From Psychrobacter sp. NZS113 (GTDB lineage Bacteria; Pseudomonadota; Gammaproteobacteria; Pseudomonadales; Moraxellaceae), in assembly GCF_015864825.1 (NCBI RefSeq), contig NZ_JADYWL010000004.1, positions 310,001 through 374,000 on the forward strand: a stretch of 64,000 bases of DNA, read 5' to 3'. The notes under the pieces were generated by a model, which was given only the letters and a program-made list of their open reading frames with translations, ran no database searches and was not told where the DNA came from. Below, piece after piece: positions 19,314-29,454 of the stretch. The translations under genes and the position numbers were made by a program. Numbering within the stretch: position 1 is the stretch's first letter; every line of letters begins with the position of its first letter.

Positions 19314-20504
19314 TTATTTGCTTCTCATTAACATTTTTTTCACCCACATACGACGCCTTGAGCCAAAAGGAAACAACCCATTCAATTTTGGAGATGGTTT
19401 ACGCTTAAGTACTTTTTCAATGTATGGAAGCCATTCAAGACCTCTTCCCGTTTTAATTATCTCATGACGAATTAGATTCCAATCTATACGTACGCTTTCA
19501 TTTTTTAAAACCATCGATTTAAGAAGTGATGAATCAATGGGCTCGCTAAAACATTTTGGATTATCTATACCTGCGACCAAAAAATTGAGACGCGTTCTAA
19601 CACATTTTTCACAGCGGCCGCAGTTGCTATCATTCTGGTCACCCGCCCAACAGAAACGCAGGCTTTCAATACCCAAGGGCCATGCTGAAAGCGCTTGAAG
19701 CTTCTCCGATCGACTAAAGCCAGCGCCATCATGAATCACTCTAAAGTCGCCAGAACTCAGCAGCGGATCAGTAATTGGATGTGAGCCCCAAGGGCTAGTC
19801 AATACATCATAAGGGTCACCGCTACCGATGAGCCCAATACCAGCATATTTTTTTAAGCCGCATAATACTGAGGCAATAGCAGCAGCATGGTAGTCCTCCC
19901 AATTAATAGACCAAAGCATGCGAATATTTGTCTCAACTGGCAACAGCTCGATATTGATATCTGCAAGCGCTTTGGCTGCTATTTTTGCTGCATTGGTAAA
20001 GCCTTCGGTATCAGTTAAAGGTATGTCAAAGCCATGCACAAAAACCCCTGCTTTAATATCTCGCGTGGCATATCCCGCTATGCCTGTCGCATGACGATAA
20101 GCGGTAAACTGAGCATCCACACCGCCAGAAAATGCAGCAATCGCACCATCTACTTGTACGTCGCTCTCTCTAATACGATCAACTTGTATATCAATCAAAA
20201 AATAATGCTCTGGTAACCATTTGTTCCAGACATGCTGTAGCTCTGTCAGGTTGGCTAATAGCTCGCGGGACACACTACCATGGACACGAATAGCAGCACG
20301 CAACTGCATCGCGGGCAACAATGTGGCTAACAAATAAGAGTCGCAATCATCGTCTTCTGGCATGGGTAGATTAATAGGATACGCAAACCACAATTCTTGC
20401 TCAGTGACACTTTCGCTCGCGGTCGTTTGTTTCAGCAAACAAGAACGAGTCTGTCCGCTTTCGTCACTCTTTAATGCCTGAGGAAACAAATCAATGTTAA
20501 ACAT
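19314..20504 (-). CDS. PP-loop / QueC-like protein of unknown function in capsule locus
   Basis: A 396-residue soluble protein. A PP-loop-like Ser-Gly-Gly-Val-Asp (126-130) is followed by Ala instead of the usual Ser. GSGDPYDVLTSPWGSHP and a cysteine cluster with Cys285, Cys295, Cys298 and Cys301 (SNCGRCEKCVRTR) recall the zinc site of QueC and related ATP pyrophosphatases. Such enzymes adenylate a carboxylate or carbonyl; the substrate here is unknown. It overlaps the upstream GT2 gene by 8 bases and precedes the pyruvyltransferase-like gene by 13 bases, so a role in modifying a sugar substituent is a reasonable inference. WbpG/PseA amidotransferases also have PP-loops but look different. 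Confidence 0.6.
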   Translation of the reverse strand: MFNIDLFPQALKSDESGQTRSCLLKQTTASESVTEQELWFAYPINLPMPEDDDCDSYLLATLLPAMQLRAAIRVHGSVSRELLANLTELQHVWNKWLPEHYFLIDIQVDRIRESDVQVDGAIAAFSGGVDAQFTAYRHATGIAGYATRDIKAGVFVHGFDIPLTDTEGFTNAAKIAAKALADINIELLPVETNIRMLWSINWEDYHAAAIASVLCGLKKYAGIGLIGSGDPYDVLTSPWGSHPITDPLLSSGDFRVIHDGAGFSRSEKLQALSAWPLGIESLRFCWAGDQNDSNCGRCEKCVRTRLNFLVAGIDNPKCFSEPIDSSLLKSMVLKNESVRIDWNLIRHEIIKTGRGLEWLPYIEKVLKRKPSPKLNGLFPFGSRRRMWVKKMLMRSK

Positions 20505-21513
20505 GTCTTTTTACCTTTGCTTTAGTCCAAGACAGTTGAAGAAAAACCAATGTCATAACATACCAATGTCGTGAAAAACATGAAATCAAGATACGAATGC
20601 CGCGTGCTGGGTGTTGTTGATGATAGTGCAGTAAACAGTTCTGATAAACGAAAGACTGGCGTATTTTTATCAACTCTGCATGGCGTTTCCATACCTCAAT
20701 ATAAGCCAAATTATTGAGTAAATATGGCAGCATATGCTCGATATAACTACGTGCGAAATCTGATAGCAACACTTGCTTCTCAGTAGCACTGATAGACCAG
20801 TCATGTATCCTGACTCTGGCTTTATAGTCTGCTTCAATAGACTCCAACAGCCCTGGCTTATATTGCAAACTCGTCATCGAAGTAGCATTTTCATAGTAGT
20901 TATATGGACAGTCGGGTACGACAGATAAATGGTTCGCTTTATCCAAGCACTCAATATTAAAAATACCATCTTCACCAAGCTTTACGTCACAATTAAACCG
21001 TAAATCCGCTATCAGGCTTTTGCTATAAACTTTGGTAGTTACATACCAATATATATTTCTATTCTCTGTCACTCTCAGTTGCAAACTCTCAATATCTTGC
21101 CGTGAATATTCTGCTGAAATGTTATGGCGCTCGATTACATCACCATTTAGCATGATGCGCTTATGACCAAACGCCAACATCTCGATATCCCGATCAACCG
21201 CTTGTGCAATGACAAAGTCAAAATACCAATCGTCGATAGTGTCGTCCGCATCTATAAAAACAATGTAGTTGCCGGTTGCGATATCAAGCCCAGTATTACG
21301 AGCGTCTGCCACGCCACTGTTTTTTTGATATTTCACCGTAATCCACGCCCTATCACTCTCCCACCTATGCAATAACCTAGCAGTCTCATCATCAGAACCA
21401 TCGTCAATAACTATCAACTCAATCTCATGGCTTTTTTTCGCAACGTCAATACTACTAATACAAAGATCAATAGTGGCAGCGGCATTAAATGCGGCGATAA
21501 TAACTGAAATCAT
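20497..21513 (-). CDS. Glycosyltransferase family 2 protein
   Basis: A 338-residue GT-A glycosyltransferase. The N-terminus MISVIIAAFNAAATIDLC, then LIVIDDGSDDET and IVFIDADDTIDDWY give the nucleotide-binding and DxD elements. A C-terminal hydrophobic/basic stretch (about 305-335) could anchor it to the membrane. Start ATG has GAGG upstream, and its 3' end overlaps the PP-loop gene. Donor sugar not predictable. Confidence 0.85.
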   Translation of the reverse strand: MISVIIAAFNAAATIDLCISSIDVAKKSHEIELIVIDDGSDDETARLLHRWESDRAWITVKYQKNSGVADARNTGLDIATGNYIVFIDADDTIDDWYFDFVIAQAVDRDIEMLAFGHKRIMLNGDVIERHNISAEYSRQDIESLQLRVTENRNIYWYVTTKVYSKSLIADLRFNCDVKLGEDGIFNIECLDKANHLSVVPDCPYNYYENATSMTSLQYKPGLLESIEADYKARVRIHDWSISATEKQVLLSDFARSYIEHMLPYLLNNLAYIEVWKRHAELIKIRQSFVYQNCLLHYHQQHPARGIRILISCFSRHWYVMTLVFLQLSWTKAKVKRHV

Positions 21514-21582
21514 AATGAGCCTCTTGAGTTGAGACTTCTAATGCATATCCTTTGTGCCATCCAACGCAGTCAAAATATTTAC

Positions 21583-22899
21583 CTACTGCTGCACTTCATG
21601 GATATGAACAAGACGCCGAAAAGCGACATAAACGATAGATAAACTAAGCAAGACCCCAACAAATGAGAACAGGGCAATAGCGACCATATCTGACTCAAAA
21701 ACGTAAAAACCTACATACAATGCTGCAGCACGAAATATCACTGCAAACACTTCTCTGATTAAAAGAAAACGCTGCAAACGTAATGCTGGCAATGCCGCAG
21801 TGCTCGCACCCGATACCAAGCTGGACAAAAGCCAAATAGAAAGCCACTGCGAATAACTACCTGCTAATGCCCACTCTGCTCCAAACACTAAAGAAAAAAG
21901 ATAATCACCGAAAACGAACACTGTACCGAAGGGTACAATACCAACCACTAACAGAATCATCGTGACCTTTAATAAAAATTGATAAGCCTCTGGTGAGTTT
22001 GCTGTGATCGCACGCGTAATCTTAGGATAAAAAACCTCTCCAACAGCTTGGCCTAACAACATCGCTGGTGCGCCGAGCACAAGAACAGCCAACGAATACT
22101 GCCCAGCAGAAGAAGCACTAAATAGTGATGCTAACAAGATAGTTGGCAACCCTACTGAAGCAGCATTCATCATACTCTGTGGCATGCGGTATATGGCAAA
22201 GTCACGCTGCGATATAGCGGCGTTACGGATACCAACCGTGCCGAACCAATTTCGGACATTTAATACACCAATCCTAGGCACACGGAGCATCTGCATTATA
22301 AAATTCGTAAGCTGTCCTGCTATCGTTAATAAAATAAGCAACATACCAGAAGGTGCCAACACACCACCTATCAACTTACTGGTATCTGTCACAAGCTTGC
22401 TCTCTACATAAGCACGAGCTTTGGCCTTGAACAAACCTACTCTGATAGCAGACTGATCAGCAACAGATAGAAACGCGCCTGCCAATAGCGTCAACGGTAT
22501 GAGATACAACATGTATGGTGTACTTTCCATACCCGTCCATCGTGCCAAATAAACATTGCCGAAATAGACAACGATGAACGCTATAGCCGCTATAAATAAA
22601 CTGAGCAATACAGACAACCTGATAATGGCTGCAGCATCCTCGTCACTATCAGGCATCACAATGGCATTGGCATAACCCATAGTCGCAATCGGAGTAATAA
22701 TACTGATGATTGCGGCAAATGCGGCAGCAATACCAAAATCTTCAGGGCTATATAATCTGGTGAGAAACGGCATAAAGACCATAGCGATTGCCTGACCAGC
22801 CGCAATACCGCCTCCAACCATGGCCACATCTCGTACAAAGTGACTGGTTTTCAATCGACTGATTACGCTTTGTATCGATAACAACACTTCAGAAGCCAT
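21583..22899 (-). CDS. wzx: Wzx-type lipid-linked oligosaccharide flippase
   Basis: A 438-residue polytopic membrane protein of the MOP superfamily (polysaccharide biosynthesis / O-antigen translocase). GGGIAAGQAIAMVFMPFLTRLYSPEDFG in helix 1 region is the typical N-terminal family pattern, and about twelve hydrophobic helices follow. It should flip the undecaprenyl-diphosphate-linked repeat unit to the periplasm before polymerisation. It lies between the dehydratase and the glycosyltransferases, as usual in Wzx/Wzy loci. Confidence 0.88.
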   Translation of the reverse strand: MASEVLLSIQSVISRLKTSHFVRDVAMVGGGIAAGQAIAMVFMPFLTRLYSPEDFGIAAAFAAIISIITPIATMGYANAIVMPDSDEDAAAIIRLSVLLSLFIAAIAFIVVYFGNVYLARWTGMESTPYMLYLIPLTLLAGAFLSVADQSAIRVGLFKAKARAYVESKLVTDTSKLIGGVLAPSGMLLILLTIAGQLTNFIMQMLRVPRIGVLNVRNWFGTVGIRNAAISQRDFAIYRMPQSMMNAASVGLPTILLASLFSASSAGQYSLAVLVLGAPAMLLGQAVGEVFYPKITRAITANSPEAYQFLLKVTMILLVVGIVPFGTVFVFGDYLFSLVFGAEWALAGSYSQWLSIWLLSSLVSGASTAALPALRLQRFLLIREVFAVIFRAAALYVGFYVFESDMVAIALFSFVGVLLSLSIVYVAFRRLVHIHEVQQ

Positions 22900-22972
22900 T
22901 GCTCATCATCCAATTTGATACTTCGTAAAACTTATAAAGAATTAACAGTCTCGCGGTTAGCTATCTACTGTA

Positions 22973-24976
22973 TTAACCAATTTCATCCACCAGCGGTGAT
23001 GTCAGTTTTTCGACCTTAATCCTGACATCATCCCCTTCACGATAGCCTTCCACAAATGCTCTAAATTGTGTTTTTAGCCATGCCACATCCTGCTGTTTGG
23101 CTTTTTCTATAAACTCAAACAAAATATTTTCGATATCTTCCAAAGGAAAGCTGTGCTCCATTGCTTGCATGATTAACGGATGAAACGTGGTCTCGATATT
23201 ATCTTCACCTATAATCAACTCTTCGTAGAGCTTTTCACCTGGCCTCAATCCAGTAAACACAATTTCGATATCTCCGTTAGGGTTACTCGCATCTTTTAGC
23301 TCGCAGCCAGTCAAACGAATCATACGCTTGGCAAGGTCTATAATTTTCACGGGTGCACCCATATCAAGTACAAACACTTCCCCACCAAATGCCATAGCAC
23401 CTGCCTGAATCACCAAACTGGCCGCTTCGGGAATCGTCATAAAGTAGCGTGTTATGTCTGGATGGGTGATGGTAATCGGACCACCCTGCTCAATCTGTTT
23501 GGTAAATAACGGTACGACAGAGCCTGAAGAACCCAATACGTTGCCAAAACGCACCATGCTAAAACAAGTGTGACTACTATGTTGACTCAATCCTTGACAA
23601 ACCAACTCAGCCAAGCGTTTGGATGCCCCCATGATATTAGTAGGTCGCACTGCTTTGTCCGTAGAGATCAATACAAAGGTGTCTGCTTTAGCCTCTATCG
23701 CCGCACGAGCACAGTGATAGGTGCCTTTGGTATTGTTAATCGTGCCTTCAAAGGGATTGGACTCAACAATCGGGACATGCTTGTAGGCTGCTGCATGATA
23801 AATTGTATTTATATGGTTAATTTTGAATATATTGATTAATTTTTTTTCATTGCTCACGCTTCCGATGATACTAATAATCTCAATATCTTGATAATCGATA
23901 TTTTCTATCTTTTTATTTCTGAGCTCTTGATCTATCGTATATAGAGCATATTCAGACTGCTCATATAACACCAAGCATTTAGGCTTATTCTTAATAATTT
24001 GCCGACACAATTCACTACCAATAGAGCCACCAGCACCTGTCACGAGGACGTTTTTGCCAGTAATATTTTTTTGCAGCAACTCAGCGACTGGCTCGACTGT
24101 ATCGCGTTCAAGGACATCCAAAATATCAACGGGTCGTATATGACTGACTGTCACTCGCTCGTCTGCCAACTCTCGTAAGCTCGGTAAGTCTTTTATCTTG
24201 ACAGAAATACCTGATAGGCTATCCATAATCTGCTTTTTGCGGGCACGGCTCATAGAAGGCATCGCCAAAATCACCTGTGCCACATCAAACTTCTCTATTA
24301 ACGAGGGCAGCGCATGACCGGCATATATTTTTCTACCATGCAAGTAAGCACCTCTCAGCTGTTGATCATCATCGATGTATGCCACCACGTTATATTTATG
24401 GGAATATCTCAAGCTTTCTAGCAGCTCTCTACCCGCTTCTCCTGCGCCATAAATAATCACGTTATCACAGCAATCATTTGAACGACGTTTTTCGTCTGTT
24501 TTCTGCAGCCTTTTCAAAAAGGTACGTATTATCAGCCTACTGTTCCATAACCAGATAAAAAAAGAAAATAGAAATATGATGGGTACTGAGCGCGGTATCA
24601 TTGATAGGGGACTTACATAGATAAGCACTTGGTAGACGATAATAAGCAACAAAAACAACTGCAATACACGACCCATTACCGCATCAAAAAAACCTCTAGA
24701 AGCACCTCTATAAAACCCGATAAGGTACAAGCTTGCCACAGGAGTAAAGGCATACGAAACCAATATTATAGGGCTGACATGATGCGCCACATACCCTTGT
24801 CGTAATGCCAACGCTAAAAATAAGCAAGAAATCGATACAGCATAATCTATGCTAAATAAAATAGAGCATTTGACAAACCGTGGTAATGACAATAAAAGCA
24901 GAGCCGCACGCTTCGACCATTGATGCAACTCACCAGTCGACCGATAAGCATTGTCAGACTCTGTTTTTATAAACAT
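22973..24976 (-). CDS. Membrane nucleotide-sugar 4,6-dehydratase (WbpM/PglF/CapD family)
   Basis: A 667-residue inner-membrane enzyme. The N-terminal third has four membrane helices, then a Rossmann-like domain with YGAGEAGRELL, then the SDR domain with GAGGSIGSE, YHAAAYKHVPIVE and STDKAVRPTNIMGASKR. In the last motif Met replaces the usual SDR Tyr, as in WbpM and PglF. The reaction is UDP-GlcNAc to the 4-keto-6-deoxy form, feeding the aminotransferase at 10851. The ATG at 24974-24976 is chosen (GGTGGA upstream) over a GTG nine bases earlier. It lies just after wzc. Confidence 0.92.
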   Translation of the reverse strand: MFIKTESDNAYRSTGELHQWSKRAALLLLSLPRFVKCSILFSIDYAVSISCLFLALALRQGYVAHHVSPIILVSYAFTPVASLYLIGFYRGASRGFFDAVMGRVLQLFLLLIIVYQVLIYVSPLSMIPRSVPIIFLFSFFIWLWNSRLIIRTFLKRLQKTDEKRRSNDCCDNVIIYGAGEAGRELLESLRYSHKYNVVAYIDDDQQLRGAYLHGRKIYAGHALPSLIEKFDVAQVILAMPSMSRARKKQIMDSLSGISVKIKDLPSLRELADERVTVSHIRPVDILDVLERDTVEPVAELLQKNITGKNVLVTGAGGSIGSELCRQIIKNKPKCLVLYEQSEYALYTIDQELRNKKIENIDYQDIEIISIIGSVSNEKKLINIFKINHINTIYHAAAYKHVPIVESNPFEGTINNTKGTYHCARAAIEAKADTFVLISTDKAVRPTNIMGASKRLAELVCQGLSQHSSHTCFSMVRFGNVLGSSGSVVPLFTKQIEQGGPITITHPDITRYFMTIPEAASLVIQAGAMAFGGEVFVLDMGAPVKIIDLAKRMIRLTGCELKDASNPNGDIEIVFTGLRPGEKLYEELIIGEDNIETTFHPLIMQAMEHSFPLEDIENILFEFIEKAKQQDVAWLKTQFRAFVEGYREGDDVRIKVEKLTSPLVDEIG

Positions 24977-25030
24977 AAGATCCACCCACTTAAGTTGTAT
25001 TGATGATAATGAACAACCACAAAATACTAA

Positions 25031-27298
25031 TTAGCGGTTATTTCCATAGGCATAATGGTAATGATAGCTGTATTTATTCATACGGCTTTGCTGTACATCA
25101 TTGAGAATAATGCCATCTACTTGTACGTTGGCTTTACTCATCTGCTTGACCGCATACATCAGCTGACCTTCTACTGAGCGATTAAATTTAGTAACGATAA
25201 GCACCTTGTCTGCATGTTGCGCCAACACCATCGCGTCTGAAGCTGCCAATATTGGTGGCGAGTCAATGACAATATAGTCATATTGCGTCTTCAGCACTGT
25301 CATAAGCTGATTAAACTTTTGACCTATTAATAGTGAAGTAGGATTATTTGACGACTGTCCTCGCGATATAAAATCAATGTTCTCCATACCAGTAGGATGA
25401 ATAAAACCTTCAATCCTTGGACTAGATATCTCGCTAATGGCTTGAGTGCCATTAATGGGAGATGCGCTACTTTTATCCTGCATCAGATAATCTGCAAGAC
25501 CCTCCTGCGGGCCCAGTTTAAACATCTTATGCAGCGCACCTAAACGCATGTCGCCATCAATGACCAAAATCTTTTTATCAAGCTGTGCAAACACCTCAGA
25601 TAAATTGGCTGCGATAAAGGACTTACCGACACCTGGGCTTTCTCCAGTAATCAATATGACTTGTGCGGACTCTCCGACCCCTGCGCCTGTTGGCATACCA
25701 AACATCAGGTTTGTTCTCAAACTTTTAATGGCTTCATAGCTCAAACTACTGTGGTCAACATGAGCAAGCATTCGATCGGTGGTCTTTTTATTTTTACTCA
25801 GTCTGGATAGTAAAGGTGAGCGCGGAATCGTGGCAATGACAGGAATACCTGTCTTAGACTCTAAACGCTCTGGATCTTTTACAACCGTCCCCATTAAGTT
25901 TCTGAGTAAAACCAATATCACCCCAAGCATCGCACCCACCATTATGGCTAGCATCATGATTTGTGGCTTATTAGGGGCAATGGCATTAAAGGTACTGGTG
26001 GGTGTATCGATAACTCGGGCATAGCCGATTTGGCCCGCTTTCACGATTTTTAGTTGTTCATAATTCTTGAGTAGCGTTAGATAGATTTCTCGATTGATGG
26101 CGGTGTCTTCTGATAGCTTTAAAAACTCTCGCTGGATTTCAGGTAGACCTGATACCGTATTTTCGATTTGTCTCGTTCTATTACTCAGCACTTTGAGCTG
26201 CTCATTAATCTGGACGACCAAGGGATGTTCTTCAGTATAATAAGTGGTCAAGTCTGCTTTTCTGAGCTTAAGATCGTTGAGCTGCCCATCGATTCGGGAT
26301 TTTTCATTTAATAGCAACTCAGCCTCTTGAGCCACATCGATAGTGCCGTGTTTTTTACGAAAGTCATTAAATAGTGCTTCAGACGCTTCTAGCTTCCCTT
26401 TCAATAGCGGTATCTGCGTTTCCATAAAGGTGAGCGTTTTGGTGGTTTCTTCAGAGCCGCGTGACTGGTTTTGATCCACATAAGATCGAACTATTTGATT
26501 GAGTATGGTCGTGATTTGCTCTTGGTTTGTACCCGTCATCGATAGCTGAATAATACCCGTGCTTTGTCCTTTTTCTTCAACCGTTAGTGCGCTATTGATA
26601 CCATCTGTCGTGGCTTTCAATGTCTGTTTACTAATACTAATTGGGTAATTACCCGTCGGTAATCCGGTCACGATAATATTAATCTGACCTTTTGATCCTT
26701 TAAACTGATACGGCTGACCAAGCTGACCTTTAAAGCTATCCAGACCATTACTTAAAACAAATCCAGTAGCAGATCTACTCAAAGTAAAAGATTGGTTCAA
26801 ATAAGCTTTCGACACATCAAACTGACTGATCTCTACTACGCCATTTTCGGTATTCAGTGACACTTCATCAGTTGTATTAACTTGAGTCTCTATATAGTTT
26901 CTTTTGATCGTATCAATATATCCAATATTAGGATCCGTGAGCCTAATACGCAGATGCAGTAGATCGACTACAGGCTCTAGTATCATGCGTGATCTTATAA
27001 GCTCTGCCTCTGTTTCTGCTTTGCTTGTTTCTGCACCGACCAACTCTGAGATGCTCGCGCCAAGTGCTTCCACCCCTTGCGCATTTTCTTCAATCTGTAT
27101 CAGCGCATCAGATTTAAACGTTGGATTGACATGGCGGGTATACAAAAAACCTATCAGTAAACCTAATAACACCATGAGCGCTATTATTTTCCAACCGCGC
27201 AGCAATACTAAAACCAGCGCCATTAAGTCGATGTCGTCAGTGTCTTTTTTGCCCATAGGCATTGATAGGTTTTTTGAATCTGTTTTATTCATAACCAT
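25031..27298 (-). CDS. wzc: Wzc polysaccharide co-polymerase / tyrosine autokinase
   Basis: A 755-residue inner-membrane protein. Two membrane helices (about 35-55 and 435-455) bracket a large periplasmic coiled-coil domain; the cytoplasmic C-terminal kinase has the Walker A GESPGVGKS, Walker A' VIDGDMR and Walker B IVIDSPPI motifs of BY-kinases. It ends in a tyrosine cluster (NKYSYHYHYAYGNNR) for autophosphorylation. It controls chain length and export together with Wza and is dephosphorylated by Wzb. The ATG at 27296-27298 follows AGTGAG; an earlier TTG is less likely. Ten bases separate it from wzb. Confidence 0.95.
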   Translation of the reverse strand: MVMNKTDSKNLSMPMGKKDTDDIDLMALVLVLLRGWKIIALMVLLGLLIGFLYTRHVNPTFKSDALIQIEENAQGVEALGASISELVGAETSKAETEAELIRSRMILEPVVDLLHLRIRLTDPNIGYIDTIKRNYIETQVNTTDEVSLNTENGVVEISQFDVSKAYLNQSFTLSRSATGFVLSNGLDSFKGQLGQPYQFKGSKGQINIIVTGLPTGNYPISISKQTLKATTDGINSALTVEEKGQSTGIIQLSMTGTNQEQITTILNQIVRSYVDQNQSRGSEETTKTLTFMETQIPLLKGKLEASEALFNDFRKKHGTIDVAQEAELLLNEKSRIDGQLNDLKLRKADLTTYYTEEHPLVVQINEQLKVLSNRTRQIENTVSGLPEIQREFLKLSEDTAINREIYLTLLKNYEQLKIVKAGQIGYARVIDTPTSTFNAIAPNKPQIMMLAIMVGAMLGVILVLLRNLMGTVVKDPERLESKTGIPVIATIPRSPLLSRLSKNKKTTDRMLAHVDHSSLSYEAIKSLRTNLMFGMPTGAGVGESAQVILITGESPGVGKSFIAANLSEVFAQLDKKILVIDGDMRLGALHKMFKLGPQEGLADYLMQDKSSASPINGTQAISEISSPRIEGFIHPTGMENIDFISRGQSSNNPTSLLIGQKFNQLMTVLKTQYDYIVIDSPPILAASDAMVLAQHADKVLIVTKFNRSVEGQLMYAVKQMSKANVQVDGIILNDVQQSRMNKYSYHYHYAYGNNR

Positions 27299-27323
27299 AT
27301 ACTCACTACTCAATGTTTACCGC

Positions 27324-27800
27324 TTAATAGCACTCACTAACCTTCAATTCTTTTATGACAATCGCCTCGCTCATCTTGATAGCCCACTGCTCAAGACTGT
27401 CGTCAATATCTTGTCTACTCGTCTCAAATACCGAGTTATCCTGCTGATAAGGATCTGCAATATCTTTATCAATCCAATGTCCAATTCGAAAAGTTCTACC
27501 ACGGCAATGCGGCCACCGATTCTCAATCCACTTGGTTTGACTCACTGACATAGTCAAAATTAAATCTGCATGACTGACTAATGCTTCGCTGATGGGTTTG
27601 GCGATATGTGAGCTGATGTCGATATCGTGCATGGCCATCAATTCTATGGCTTTAGTATCCGCAGAATGACCTACTAACGCTGACAGACCTGCAGAGTCTA
27701 CGTGCTTGTCTGGATAGCGCTCTCTCAAAATAGCAGCGGCCATCGGGCTACGGCATATATTGCCAACGCAGACGACTAAGATACTGTCAAACGCAGTCAT
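27324..27800 (-). CDS. wzb: Low-molecular-weight protein-tyrosine phosphatase Wzb
   Basis: A 158-residue cytoplasmic phosphatase. The P-loop Cys11-x5-Arg17-Ser (CVGNICRSP) and the general-acid Asp in the late DPYQQ stretch are intact. It removes phosphate from the tyrosine tail of Wzc, resetting the polymerisation cycle. GGAG lies upstream of the ATG, and nine bases separate it from wza. Confidence 0.94.
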   Translation of the reverse strand: MTAFDSILVVCVGNICRSPMAAAILRERYPDKHVDSAGLSALVGHSADTKAIELMAMHDIDISSHIAKPISEALVSHADLILTMSVSQTKWIENRWPHCRGRTFRIGHWIDKDIADPYQQDNSVFETSRQDIDDSLEQWAIKMSEAIVIKELKVSECY

Positions 27801-27809
27801 AATGGACTC

Positions 27810-28901
27810 CTATATCCCTGAAATCAGATTGATTGCTGATGTTGAAGGAAGAATGGCGCTGATGATACGATTCCAGCGTGCTAAACCTGTTGGATCTACA
27901 TAAAGTATGTCGTTGGCCTGCATGTCAAAACGGCTCGCCAATGCCAAACTGGTGATGCTCTGCATATCGACATAATAAATATGCGTATATTGTGATTGCG
28001 GGTTATCACGAACGATATATACTTTGGCAGCATTGGCGGTATTAGAATTTAGCCCGTTCGACTCGCCTAACACATGTGCCAAGCTCAGCCCTTGCTCAGG
28101 AATAGACACTGGTTCAATTTTGCCAAACTCACCCAATACATAGACTCTATTACGGCTTTGGCTGTTGACATGAATGGCGTCACCATCTTGTAAATATATT
28201 TGATTGGCAGACAGTCCCATTTGCTGTAATGATTGGATACCTAGCTTGTAACTCTTGCCTTGGCGATTTAAGACAATATGATTTGAATCACCAGCATCAG
28301 TCGTACCACCTGCCATAGAGATTGCCCCATATACGGAGACTGGCACATCAGCAATCGTAAACTCACCAGACTCCTTGACTTCACCATCCACAAAAAACTT
28401 GCTACCACGATAATTAATGATTTTGACCTGAGGATCTGAGTATTTTAGATAGCGTTGTAATTTACTTTGTAAGGTTGCGGTGAATTGCGGCACACTCATT
28501 CCGCTGGCTTGAATGCGTCCTATCAGTGGGAACTGTATAAAGCCTTGCTGATCAACGGTTAGGTTAGATGTCGATGCATTAATATCTGGATAACTGGTAA
28601 GTATGATATTGAGAATGTCACCTTTAGCAATTCCATAACTGACTCGACCAGACGTTTTTATTAAATGATATAAATCCTGATCTGGGGTAACGGCTTCTGT
28701 ACGTGGCAAGGTCGCCAAATTCAAAGGTTGAATATAAAACTGTAGGCCATTTTCTGCAGTGAATGCACCTGATTCCGGTACATCTCCAGACTGAAGTCCT
28801 GAATTGACTGTGCAACTCGCAAGTGAGAGTGTTAATAACAAGCCAACAATGCTCGTCATCAAAAAGCGCTTGCGTACAGAAATGAAGTATTTATAAACCA
28901 T
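27810..28901 (-). CDS. wza: Polysaccharide export outer-membrane lipoprotein Wza
   Basis: A 363-residue outer-membrane lipoprotein that forms the export channel. A basic N-terminus, a hydrophobic run and the lipobox Leu-Ala-Ser-Cys give the lipoprotein signal. The export domain (GISYGIAKGDILNIILTSYPD and IQFPLIGRIQASGMS) is followed by two SLBB domains (FFVDGEVKESGEF and VYVLGEFGKIEP). The C-terminal amphipathic helix expected to span the outer membrane is ALSRWNRIISAILPS-like. It is the first gene of the leftward polysaccharide operon. An alternative start at an internal Met 15 codons on would shorten the signal. Confidence 0.93.
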   Translation of the reverse strand: MVYKYFISVRKRFLMTSIVGLLLTLSLASCTVNSGLQSGDVPESGAFTAENGLQFYIQPLNLATLPRTEAVTPDQDLYHLIKTSGRVSYGIAKGDILNIILTSYPDINASTSNLTVDQQGFIQFPLIGRIQASGMSVPQFTATLQSKLQRYLKYSDPQVKIINYRGSKFFVDGEVKESGEFTIADVPVSVYGAISMAGGTTDAGDSNHIVLNRQGKSYKLGIQSLQQMGLSANQIYLQDGDAIHVNSQSRNRVYVLGEFGKIEPVSIPEQGLSLAHVLGESNGLNSNTANAAKVYIVRDNPQSQYTHIYYVDMQSITSLALASRFDMQANDILYVDPTGLARWNRIISAILPSTSAINLISGI

Positions 28902-29448
28902 AACAGTTACTCATATTTATAATATTGCATAAAATCGAAGCCGCTCACTATGATAAATATATTCACTAAAAAGAATGTATATATCAAATATACACTCAAA
29001 CTATACACAACGCAATATTTATAAATTCTCATATAACAATTTCTGATTATTACCCATTTTCAATACAGCCCTTTTATAACAATGCCTAACCAATTTATTT
29101 AGAAGTAGACACAACTGGAAGGATTAAATAGTGAGCAGATAGCAAAGAATACAAGTAATAATTCTGTAACTTTCAAAAGTGAGTGTCGCACTTTATATTT
29201 CAACCCATAATTTAGTATTAATTAAACAAGGCTATCTTTTGTCAAAATATAACTTTCGATATAATCGAGCCGATATCTGGTTGAAATAGCTGTATATAGT
29301 TAATAAACTTTTATTCAATTTTATTTTCATAACAACAACTTATATAATTAGTAACAACAGGTTTTCGTGCTAAAGCCATCAAAATAGCGTAGAATAGTCA
29401 ATCCAAATTTTTTTACATTGAGAAATGTAAACCCACCGACTCAAGGTT
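28902..29448. other. AT-rich divergent region between wza and rluB
   Basis: About 550 strongly AT-rich bases. It must hold the promoter of the polysaccharide operon (leftward) and that of rluB (rightward), and the wza leader. I looked for a JUMPstart/ops element of the RfaH type and did not see one. No small gene with a ribosome binding site was found. Confidence 0.55.
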
Positions 29449-29454
29449 ATGATT

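Noticed and set aside
26904..27548. 214-codon open frame on the plus strand over wzc and wzb
   Set aside because: It is antisense to two clearly conserved genes, is Ser/Ile-rich with no recognisable motif, and has no ribosome binding site.
28902..29448. JUMPstart/ops element for RfaH control of the capsule operon
   Set aside because: No ops-like core was seen on either strand of the AT-rich leader.
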